From contig URGC01000049.1 in the NCBI GenBank assembly GCA_900547255.1, positions 1 through 17,704 of the forward strand: a stretch of DNA of 17,704 nucleotides, read 5' to 3'. Shown here piece after piece: positions 8,371 through 14,800 of the stretch. This DNA is from an uncultured Eubacterium sp. Lineage in GTDB: Bacteria; Bacillota; Clostridia; Lachnospirales; Lachnospiraceae. Below the pieces are notes generated by a model. It worked only from the letters and a program-made list of their open reading frames with translations, searched no databases and was not told the DNA's origin. Position 1 is the stretch's first letter, and every line of letters begins with the position of its first letter. Position numbers and translations under genes: made by a program.

Positions 8371-8987
8371 AATTCAAGCCCGAAAAGATTCGACCAGCCT
8401 GCTGTATAGAACTGTCTTAGCTGCTCAAGATAGCCTACTGCATCTTTAATCTTATCTCTATGTATCACCAGTTCAAAAAATCCACCAAACATGGCACTTA
8501 CAAGGACATGTATAAGCATCGGGTCTATAGGATTAATCTTTTTTCCATCTGCCTCCATGACTTTGATAAAATCATATGTTGCCTTTGTCTCGACCTCACA
8601 CATCTCATGAACCATATTCTCATACTTAGTTCCTGCGGATGCTGTAAGAAGCATAAGGAATTCATCTTCGTATTCATACATATACTCAAGCATATCCTGT
8701 AAGCAGTCATGCGAAACCTTCCCCATAAGGCTCTGCTGCTTCGCTGAATCATATTCCTTGAATTCATCCTGTGTACTGACATACATATTCATGATATGCT
8801 GGTATTTGTCATCAACAAGTGCCTTGAAAAGCTCTTCCTTGCTGTTATAATATCCATAAAATGCGCCTGTGGTAACGCCGGCATCTTTTACAATATTGCG
8901 CAGCGATGCCCCCTGAAATCCCTTTTCAAGAAATTCCTTCTTCGCGACTTCATTTATTCTGTTTAATGTGTTCTGTTCATTGCTCAT
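8367..8987 (-). CDS. TetR/AcrR-family transcriptional regulator
   Basis: 206 residues. The N-terminal helix-turn-helix spans about 10-55, with the classic order ASLRNIVKDAGVTTGAFYGY followed by YNSKEELF. The remaining all-alpha part is the ligand-binding and dimer domain, which is not informative about the ligand. The start at 8987 follows AGG about 10 nt upstream; an upstream GTG at 9014 has no usable ribosome site. Its last codon and stop overlap the ATG of the first ABC subunit, so regulator and transporter form one operon. The likely role is a repressor of its own operon, released by a transported or toxic compound. The 38-bp palindrome at 9078-9115 is the obvious operator candidate. Confidence 0.92.
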   Translation of the reverse strand: MSNEQNTLNRINEVAKKEFLEKGFQGASLRNIVKDAGVTTGAFYGYYNSKEELFKALVDDKYQHIMNMYVSTQDEFKEYDSAKQQSLMGKVSHDCLQDMLEYMYEYEDEFLMLLTASAGTKYENMVHEMCEVETKATYDFIKVMEADGKKINPIDPMLIHVLVSAMFGGFFELVIHRDKIKDAVGYLEQLRQFYTAGWSNLFGLEL

Positions 8988-9077
8988 ATCTATATTACCT
9001 ATCCTTGACAGCACCTCATATACTGCTTATTCTATGAGGTTTACATTATAATACGTATCATATTAATTTGATTATAT

Positions 9078-9115
9078 GTTAATATAACAGTGTTATATAA
9101 CACTGTTATATTAAC
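9078..9115. promoter_or_regulatory. Perfect 38-bp palindrome, likely TetR operator
   Basis: Every base from 9078 to 9115 pairs with its mirror position (19 bp per arm, centre 9096/9097). It is made of two abutting 13-bp palindromes of form ATAACA-N-TGTTAT (9084-9096 with N = G, 9097-9109 with N = C), flanked by GTTAAT and ATTAAC. On the minus strand, TATAAT boxes lie downstream at 9076-9071 and 9050-9045. The -35 position of the first falls inside the palindrome, although no good -35 box is seen. The position upstream of the TetR gene suggests autorepression by two dimers side by side. Confidence 0.75.
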
Positions 9116-9203
9116 CATACAGTATACCTAAAGTCAATATAGTAAAGCGTTATTGAGAATTTATCGTCATCTAGAAGTTTTTTTGAAAAATTTTCAAATT
9201 AAT

Positions 9204-9232
9204 TGCAACTTTTTACCAATTTAATCTGTATA
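9204..9232 (+). promoter_or_regulatory. ECF-type promoter of the sigma/anti-sigma operon
   Basis: TGCAAC followed by a T-run (9204-9214) is the -35 candidate, and TGTATA (9227-9232) the -10 candidate. The gap from AAC to TGT is 17 bp, matching the AAC-N16/17-CGT layout of ECF sigma promoters; the C of CGT is T here. It stands about 180 bp upstream of an ECF sigma gene, so autoregulation is likely. The TGTATATATAG stretch could also serve a housekeeping polymerase. Confidence 0.5.
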
Positions 9233-9236
9233 TATA

Positions 9237-9398
9237 GTGAAAGGCAATAAGAACAACAATAATCATAACAGTTATCACAAAACATTTGTGTCAGGATATG
9301 AGAATGATATTATAGAATATGATTTTACAGAGCAGTCTAATCAGATTTTAGATAATTATATTGCCACATGGAATGATAAATTACAGGAATTAAGATAA
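9237..9398 (+). CDS. Possible small ORF ahead of the sigma gene (53 codons)
   Basis: A reading frame stays open from 9225 to a TAA at 9396-9398. From the GTG at 9237 it encodes an Asn-rich start (VKGNKNNNNHNSYHK) and a more protein-like end containing YENDIIEYDFTEQ and WNDKLQEL. The stop touches the AAGGAG site of the sigma gene, which is typical of translational coupling. Against it: there is no ATG in frame, no ribosome site for the GTG at 9237 or 9288, and the first GTG falls at the predicted transcription start. It may be a leaderless peptide, the remnant of a longer gene, or chance. I do not recognise the sequence. Confidence 0.3.
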   Translation: MKGNKNNNNHNSYHKTFVSGYENDIIEYDFTEQSNQILDNYIATWNDKLQELR

Positions 9399-9409
9399 GG
9401 AGATTATAT

Positions 9410-10063
9410 ATGGAAGCTTGTTTTGAATATTTTAATTATAATCTGGACATGTTGAGCCGCTTTAAAAAATGGCTTGAATATACTTTTAACCGGTACAGAA
9501 TTGTGTCAGCTAAATACAGGATGTCCAGTGCATTAGCACTGCAAAATACTATCCCCAACGACTACCCTCCTGACATCCTGGAGGCTGACAACATTCTTGC
9601 AGAGAGGCTTATTGACACATATGGCACATCAATTTTAAGGCTTGCCTATTCGTATGTACATAATATGAGTGATTCTGAGGAAATTTTACAGGACACTCTT
9701 ATGAAATATATACAGACCAGACCTGACATCACAGGTGGCAGCCAGCATGAGAAGGCATGGCTTTTACGCGTAACTGCCAACATTGCCAAGAACAGGATTG
9801 ATTACAATAACGTCCGCATGACAGATGAGCTGGACGATAACCTGATTCAGGAAGAAAAGACTGACCTCGCATATGTGTGGGAGGCTGTAAAAGACCTTCC
9901 AACACAGTACCGCGAAGTAATCCACATGTTTTACTATGAAGGATACTCAACTAAAGAGATAGCAAAGATTCTGACACGCAAAGAAAGCAGCATACGTTCT
10001 GACCTTCACAGAGGACGGAACATACTCAAAACTGTATTAAAGGAGGCGTATGACTTTGAGTAA
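9410..10063 (+). CDS. ECF-subfamily RNA polymerase sigma factor
   Basis: 217 residues. Region 2 spans about 66-132, with LIDTYGTSILRLAYSYVHN and then DSEEILQDTLMKYI. Region 4 spans about 155-210, with LPTQYREVIHMFYYEGYS and TKEIAKILTRKESSIRSDLH as the helix-turn-helix. It directs RNA polymerase to a specific promoter set, probably including its own. The ATG at 9410 follows AAGGAG with 7 nt spacing. Unusually, about 60 residues precede region 2, rich in aromatics (MEACFEYFNYN...), where ECF factors normally have only a few residues. Later ATGs (residues 14 and 38) lack ribosome sites. The final 14 bases overlap the next gene. Confidence 0.9.
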   Translation: MEACFEYFNYNLDMLSRFKKWLEYTFNRYRIVSAKYRMSSALALQNTIPNDYPPDILEADNILAERLIDTYGTSILRLAYSYVHNMSDSEEILQDTLMKYIQTRPDITGGSQHEKAWLLRVTANIAKNRIDYNNVRMTDELDDNLIQEEKTDLAYVWEAVKDLPTQYREVIHMFYYEGYSTKEIAKILTRKESSIRSDLHRGRNILKTVLKEAYDFE

Positions 10064-11003
10064 AAAGTACAATATGATTATGGAAGAGATTAATGTGACA
10101 CCTGATATGCGGTTAAGAATTCTTAAAAATATCGCTAATCAGCCAAATACAACACAGACATACAAAACGGATTTATCCGGCAAGATAATACAACTTAATA
10201 GAGGCGAGACTGACTCTAAGCATTTCAGATTAAACCGCTCTACTGTGAGCATCATTGCCGCGGCGGCATGTACTGTTCTTTGCATATATGGAATATATTC
10301 GCACAACATTTCCAATGTGCCAAAGCCATCAACACCATCACATAATGTTGCGGTTCTGCCAGATGATAAGAGCACGGAATCTGATAACAAAAACTCATCT
10401 GGTGAAAACCAGACTGATACAGCTTCAAACAGTAGTCTTACCGCTGCTGACAATCAGCCAGAGCAAAGCTATGGCGAAACACCTACTGGATATCCATCTG
10501 GTGAATATGATACTCCTTCAGATAATAATGGAGCTGTTCCCGGTGAGAATACAGACAACACTATCACAGCCTCAGAAAATACTGAACCTTCAACCGAGGG
10601 AGAATTAACTATGATTGCAAGTCCATTCATAGACTGCAGCTCAATAGATGAAGCTGCTGCAATTACAGGATTTGGAATGACAGTTCCTGATTCTGTCAAT
10701 GGCAATGAGATTGACCATATAAGCACTATAAGCAGAGAGACCATTCAGGTTATATATGGAGCCGACTACGATAATTCTACATATATCAGAAAAGCTGAGG
10801 GAAGCGACGATATAAGCGGCGACTATAATACCTACCGTCAGAAAAAGCAGATAACTGTTAATGGAGCTTCTGTGACTTTAAAGGGCAATAATGGCAAAAT
10901 CAATGTTGCAACATGGAGCAGCAATGGGTACTCATACTCCATCAAAGTTGGTAAAGGATTCGATGAATCTTATATCACTGACTTGATATCAATGATTGAG
11001 TAG
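10050..11003 (+). CDS. Membrane-anchored anti-sigma-like protein with DUF4367-like end
   Basis: 317 residues. A short cytoplasmic helical N-terminus (YNMIMEEINVTPDMRLRILK) is followed by one membrane segment (about 65-83), a long Ser/Thr/Asn/Pro-rich linker (about 88-195) and an external C-terminal domain (about 195-317) ending DLISMIE. The end resembles DUF4367 domains of Firmicute anti-sigma proteins. The gene starts inside the sigma gene, with AAGGAGG at 10040-10046, so the two are co-translated. The likely role is to hold the sigma factor at the membrane until an outside signal releases it. There is no HxxxCxxC zinc anti-sigma motif, so this reading rests on gene order and topology. Confidence 0.75.
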   Translation: MTLSKKYNMIMEEINVTPDMRLRILKNIANQPNTTQTYKTDLSGKIIQLNRGETDSKHFRLNRSTVSIIAAAACTVLCIYGIYSHNISNVPKPSTPSHNVAVLPDDKSTESDNKNSSGENQTDTASNSSLTAADNQPEQSYGETPTGYPSGEYDTPSDNNGAVPGENTDNTITASENTEPSTEGELTMIASPFIDCSSIDEAAAITGFGMTVPDSVNGNEIDHISTISRETIQVIYGADYDNSTYIRKAEGSDDISGDYNTYRQKKQITVNGASVTLKGNNGKINVATWSSNGYSYSIKVGKGFDESYITDLISMIE

Positions 11004-11035
11004 TCCCCAGCAGGAAAAGCAGTCAGTCTGTAGAC

Positions 11036-11073
11036 AAAAAGGCACTAGGATATATCAAACCTAGTGCCTTTTT
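11036..11073. terminator. Strong rho-independent terminator, usable in both directions
   Basis: GGCACTAGG (11041-11049) pairs perfectly with CCTAGTGCC (11060-11068) around a 10-nt loop. An A-run (11036-11040) lies on one side and a T-run (11069-11074) on the other. It ends the sigma/anti-sigma operon and can also stop the converging dehydrogenase transcript. Confidence 0.92.
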
Positions 11074-11139
11074 TCTTCGTATTTTGTGGAAAGCACCAAT
11101 CTGGTACCTCACGCAATCTTATATTATGTAGCAATCTGA

Positions 11140-11898
11140 TTAAAGCATAGCTCCAAAATCTGTAACTATAACCTGTCCTGTTATCGCTCTTGACTCATCA
11201 CTTGCAAAGAAGAGAATAACATTAGCCACATCTTCTGCTGTACATGACTGTGCTTTGATATCGCTGTGTGTCATCATTGCACCAATCATATCCGGGTCAA
11301 GTGCCGCTGGGTCAGTTCCCATTGTCATAGGTGTGATAATATTACCTGGACATATTACGTTACATCTGATTCCGTCTTTCTGGAATCTTAAAGCTGTATG
11401 CTTAGTAAGTCCGATAACTGCTGCTTTAGATGCAACATATGCTGCACCACCGCATCCCTTCTCACCTGCAACAGAAGCAACATTTACAATTGCTGCTCCA
11501 CTCTTCATTCTTTTAGAAGCCTCACGCATACATCTCATTGTGCCCTTCTCGTTAGTCTCAACAATTCTGTCCATGTCCTCATCAAGGAATCTGTCGATTG
11601 GCTTAAGTCCCTGCTCAAGAATACCAGCATTGTTGACAAGTATATCAATTCTTCCATACTTCTCTATAACCTTTTCCATAAGATTAGCTGGGTCTTCTGG
11701 CTTAGAAATGTCTGTAGCTACCGCATATATTTCGCCACCAGCTGCCTTAATCTCATCTGCCACCTCATTAAGTGCTGCCTCTCTTCTCGCAGTTATAACA
11801 ACTGTAGCTCCCTCTGCCGCAAATAACTTGGCTGTAGCTGCACCAACTCCTGAATTACCCCCTGTGATAACAGCAATTTTTCCTTTTAAACGATCCAT
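11140..11898 (-). CDS. Short-chain dehydrogenase/reductase (SDR)
   Basis: 252 residues, the normal size of a classical SDR. The nucleotide-binding motif is TGGNSGVG (12-19), followed by NNAG (89-92) and the catalytic set N116, S142, Y154 and K158 (YVASK). Basic residues after the second strand (TARR, 36-39) suggest NADP(H) rather than NAD(H). It catalyses a reversible alcohol/ketone oxidoreduction; the substrate is not identifiable. The start at 11898 is preceded by AAGGGGG with 9 nt spacing; an upstream TTG at 11919 would lie before that site. The gene stands alone, facing the sigma operon across a shared terminator. The C-terminal TDFGAML lacks the common DGG motif. Confidence 0.9.
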   Translation of the reverse strand: MDRLKGKIAVITGGNSGVGAATAKLFAAEGATVVITARREAALNEVADEIKAAGGEIYAVATDISKPEDPANLMEKVIEKYGRIDILVNNAGILEQGLKPIDRFLDEDMDRIVETNEKGTMRCMREASKRMKSGAAIVNVASVAGEKGCGGAAYVASKAAVIGLTKHTALRFQKDGIRCNVICPGNIITPMTMGTDPAALDPDMIGAMMTHSDIKAQSCTAEDVANVILFFASDESRAITGQVIVTDFGAML

Positions 11899-11926
11899 AA
11901 TATGTGACCCCCTTAGCAAAATTTAG

Positions 11927-11950
11927 ATTATATGATATCAGGTCTAACCT
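11927..11950 (-). promoter_or_regulatory. SDR promoter -10 box with overlapping small palindromes
   Basis: On the minus strand a perfect TATAAT lies at 11932-11927, about 30 nt before the ATG; no good -35 box is seen. Two palindromes fill the spacer position: TGATATCA (11933-11940) and AGGT-CTA-ACCT (11940-11950). A missing -35 with palindromes in the spacer suggests regulated expression, but no regulator gene is adjacent. Confidence 0.4.
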
Positions 11951-12284
11951 CTTGCATAATTACCCAAAATGCAACAGTATATCACAACATAATTTACATG
12001 CTGCAATACAATGTGAAATGTTGCAATATGCTTGATAGCCCATAATATATTTATAAAATGTAGCCGACCTGAAACCCATAACAATATTATATATGTATAC
12101 AGCATAGTTGTAAATCTATGTATTTTTGTTACATAGTTCAGCTAATTGAAACCTATATATACATATCCATGTGATTTACACATAATTCTTATTAACAGGT
12201 AAATCATTAAAAATAATAATCCTGATATACTAAATTGTGTAAACACTATACGTTCAAGATTTAATTGTACTAAGTAATTATCCT
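11951..12284. other. AT-rich non-coding spacer with TGCAA-type inverted motifs
   Basis: No coding frame is convincing. TTGCAT (11952-11957) and ATGCAA (11969-11974) are inverted 11 bp apart. TGCAACA (11970-11976) is inverted with TGTTGCA (12019-12025). A 7-bp hairpin, CTATGTA/TACATAG with a tttttgt loop, lies at 12116-12136. The rest is low-complexity AT sequence. Confidence 0.45.
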
Positions 12285-12318
12285 AAAAAATCCCCACACC
12301 ATCACTGGTGTGGGGATT
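12285..12318 (-). terminator. Strong rho-independent terminator of the chemoreceptor gene
   Basis: A perfect 12-bp stem (AATCCCCACACC at 12289-12300 with GGTGTGGGGATT at 12307-12318) and a 6-nt loop. Read on the minus strand it ends in a run of T (complement of the A-run 12285-12290). It begins 21 nt after the chemoreceptor stop. Confidence 0.94.
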
Positions 12319-12339
12319 AACATACTAATTATTATCTGA

Positions 12340-14049
12340 TTATCTGTCTCTAAGCTTAAACTTAGCAACCATATCACTAAGTGTGACAGCCTGTGCTGTA
12401 AGCTCTTCAGATGTAGCTGATGTCTCCTCAGATGTAGCTGAGTTAGCCTGTACAACTTCTGCGATACGTGCGATAGCAACGTCTGCCTGCTCCATACCAG
12501 AAGCTTGTCCCATAGATACATCACTCATCTTCTTAGCGTTCTCTGCGATAGCCTGTACACCATCTACAACCTCTTTAAGTGACTCAGATGCCTCAGCGGC
12601 AATTCTGTTACCTTCGCCAACTTCATGGATAGAAGCTTCGATTAATGTTCTGGAATCTACAGCAGACTTAGCACTCTGCTCTGCAAGTGTACGAATCTGG
12701 TCAGCAACAACTGCGAATCCTCTACCTGCATCACCTGCTCTGGCTGCCTCGATTGAAGCATTAAGAGAAAGTAAGTTAGTCTGGCTTGCGATATTCTCGA
12801 TTTCAGAAATGATGTTACCAATCTTCTCTGATGCCTCGCTGATACGAGCCATAGCTCCCATAAGAGCTTCCATATCCTCACGGCTGCTCTCTGCTGTGTT
12901 AGCATATCTCTGAGCTTCCTTATATGAAGCCTGAAGTGATTCTGCTGTTGACTGGATACCTTCGTTAAGGTCATTGATTGTTGCCTGCATCTCTTCAACT
13001 GTTGCAGCCTGGTCTGTTGCACCCTCTGCAAGAGCCTGTGCAGCATCTGAAAGGTTAGAAGAACCTTCTGCTACCTGCTTAGAAGCATCTTCAACACCCT
13101 TTAATGTTGAATCCATCTGACGGTTCATCTCTCTAAGACCGATGAGCAATTCATTAAATGCACCTGTGTACTGATCCTCATATTCTGTACCGATAGCAAA
13201 GTTACCATTAGCCATCTCATTAAGTAATCTTCCAGTATCGCTGATGATAAAATGAAGTCTTCCTGCCATGTTGTGGGCACTGTCAATCATCTTTGAAATC
13301 TCATCCTCTGTCTCCATAACTGGGAATGGTGAGTCAAGATCACCCTCTGCAAATGTAACAAGTCTGTCGCACATCTCTTCAAGTGGCTCATCAATACTCT
13401 TTGAAATAGCCTTGGCTAACCTGCGTGATACCATGATAGTTGCAACTACAACTGCAACAGCTAATACAAGGATAACTACAAGAAGCACCTCTAACTTAGT
13501 CTCCTCTGCATTACCCTTAGTTACATTAATCTCCATAACATTATCTAATGCATTACTAAGTGTTGTAAACTTAGGAGCAAGATCACTAAACATCATCTTC
13601 TGTGCCTGAATTGACTTGTCGTTATCTGTTGTATCACCGATTAGAATAATCTTCTGTGTTGTATCATAGAATTCCTTCCATGCTACATCAATCTGCTCTA
13701 TAGCAGCCTTGCCCTCTTTAGTAATCATTATAGGTCTTACCTTTTCAAGGTCTGCTTCAAACTGTTTTACAGCTTCCTGATACTGGTCTTTCATTGAAGA
13801 TATCAAATCGTTAGAATTATATCCAACAATACCTCTTGTTGCAGAACGAACCTCAGAAGCATCTTCTTTAATAGCTGCAATATCTCCCTGTGGATATGCA
13901 TAATTATTGAGTACCCTTCTGTAATCTGTTGACATATACAACAGAAGTACACCAATAACAACCGCAACTATGCTGAAAGCGATAATTATTATCTTAAATA
14001 CATAGCTCAATCGTTGCTTGATACTCATTGTGTTAAGTTTTTTCAACAT
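12340..14049 (-). CDS. Methyl-accepting chemotaxis protein (chemoreceptor)
   Basis: 569 residues in the classic receptor layout. Membrane segments lie at about 16-39 and 187-208, flanking an external, mostly helical sensor domain of about 150 residues (four-helix-bundle type). A HAMP region (about 209-265) and a long cytoplasmic signalling coiled coil follow. The hairpin tip that binds CheA/CheW is the conserved stretch about 417-452 (EIENIASQTNLLSLNASIEA, then AGRGFAVVADQIRTLAE). Glu/Gln-rich helices on either side supply methylation sites. It should report an external ligand to the flagellar motor; the ligand cannot be predicted. The start follows AAAGGGG. The gene lies 42 bp behind the nitroreductase, possibly with its own promoter. 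Confidence 0.95.
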   Translation of the reverse strand: MLKKLNTMSIKQRLSYVFKIIIIAFSIVAVVIGVLLLYMSTDYRRVLNNYAYPQGDIAAIKEDASEVRSATRGIVGYNSNDLISSMKDQYQEAVKQFEADLEKVRPIMITKEGKAAIEQIDVAWKEFYDTTQKIILIGDTTDNDKSIQAQKMMFSDLAPKFTTLSNALDNVMEINVTKGNAEETKLEVLLVVILVLAVAVVVATIMVSRRLAKAISKSIDEPLEEMCDRLVTFAEGDLDSPFPVMETEDEISKMIDSAHNMAGRLHFIISDTGRLLNEMANGNFAIGTEYEDQYTGAFNELLIGLREMNRQMDSTLKGVEDASKQVAEGSSNLSDAAQALAEGATDQAATVEEMQATINDLNEGIQSTAESLQASYKEAQRYANTAESSREDMEALMGAMARISEASEKIGNIISEIENIASQTNLLSLNASIEAARAGDAGRGFAVVADQIRTLAEQSAKSAVDSRTLIEASIHEVGEGNRIAAEASESLKEVVDGVQAIAENAKKMSDVSMGQASGMEQADVAIARIAEVVQANSATSEETSATSEELTAQAVTLSDMVAKFKLRDR

Positions 14050-14075
14050 TCTTTTATCTACCCCTTTCCGTTATA

Positions 14076-14098
14076 TGAATAATAAAAAATATTATTCA
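14076..14098. terminator. AT-only hairpin over the nitroreductase stop, weak terminator candidate
   Basis: TGAATAATA (14076-14084) and TATTATTCA (14090-14098) pair perfectly around five A. It spans the nitroreductase stop codon in the 42-bp gap before the chemoreceptor gene. With almost no GC it is a poor terminator and could instead affect translation or be part of a promoter. Confidence 0.3.
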
Positions 14099-14613
14099 AT
14101 ATATGCAACTTCGCCTATACACTGCTTTTCCTTAACTGGTTCACTGTTATCCGCATAGCCAAGTGCCGCAAGCCCGTATATTACATGGTCTGCCGGTATA
14201 CCGAGTTCATCAAGAACTTTCCTTATAGCAGGTTCATCACATATTCCTGATAACTGGTTAATCCATACTGAACCAACCCCATATGAGTTAGCTGCGAGAA
14301 ATATATTCTCCAATGCACATGCATTATCATCTCTTCCCCATGGGCTGTCCTTTAGATTAGATGGAATTATGATAGCTGTCGGCTCATACATATCATAACC
14401 CTCGCGATTAGTTGCCTTCTCAACAGCCTCTGCAAGCTTTGTAATCATCTCCCTGTTAGTCACAACTGTAAACTTCCATGACTGTTTTCCCATTCCACTA
14501 GGAGCGTGAAGCGCAGCATCTACTATATCTGCCATCACTTCTTTAGGAATAGGCTGTGCTGTAAATTTACGGATACTTCGTCTTGTCACAATATTGTTGA
14601 TTACCTCGTTCAT
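14092..14613 (-). CDS. Small nitroreductase-family FMN protein
   Basis: 173 residues, the short form of the family. The FMN-phosphate contact motif RRSIRKF (11-17) is followed by APSGMGKQSWKF (37-48), the helix with ALENIFLAANSYGVGSVWIN (100-119) and a GLAALGYAD end (147-155). Family members are homodimeric cytoplasmic flavoproteins that use NAD(P)H to reduce nitro compounds, quinones or flavins; the true substrate is unknown. The ATG follows a perfect AAGGAGG (14625-14619) with 5 nt spacing. It has its own extended -10 promoter. The chemoreceptor gene follows on the same strand, and readthrough is possible because the hairpin between them is weak. Confidence 0.9.
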   Translation of the reverse strand: MNEVINNIVTRRSIRKFTAQPIPKEVMADIVDAALHAPSGMGKQSWKFTVVTNREMITKLAEAVEKATNREGYDMYEPTAIIIPSNLKDSPWGRDDNACALENIFLAANSYGVGSVWINQLSGICDEPAIRKVLDELGIPADHVIYGLAALGYADNSEPVKEKQCIGEVAYIE

Positions 14614-14658
14614 AACGTCCTCCTTGTGTTTTTGATATATCTTATAACTCTGGTTAAT

Positions 14659-14687
14659 ATTATAACAAATATGTGACTTCTATTAAA
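14659..14687 (-). promoter_or_regulatory. Extended -10 promoter of the nitroreductase gene
   Basis: On the minus strand TATAAT (14664-14659) is preceded by TG one base upstream (14667-14666), with a weak -35 box, TTTAAT (14687-14682), at 17 bp. The predicted start is about 40 nt before the ATG. Confidence 0.6.
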
Positions 14688-14737
14688 GTAATATTCCAAA
14701 CTTTTATTATCATTCTCCAGTTGAATAATAAATAAGA

Positions 14738-14760
14738 CGGCTCCCCTATACGGAGAGCCG
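14738..14760 (-). terminator. Terminator of the pectate lyase gene
   Basis: CGGCTC (14738-14743) pairs with GAGCCG (14755-14760); after one C/A mismatch two more C-G pairs close a 5-nt loop. On the minus strand the stem is followed by a T-rich but interrupted tail (TCTTATTTATTATT). It begins about 40 nt after the stop at 14801. Confidence 0.7.
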
Positions 14761-14800
14761 CCCTGAACAATATTAAAAAGTGAGGATAGAAAATGTCCTT

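Noticed and set aside
11255..11926. A 223-codon plus-strand frame opposite the SDR gene
   Set aside because: It is the antisense shadow of a gene with a complete SDR motif set; it has no ribosome site and its composition is that of reversed codons.
12383..12913. A 176-codon plus-strand frame inside the chemoreceptor gene
   Set aside because: Ser/Ala-rich translation expected from reversing the repetitive coiled-coil codons; no ribosome site.
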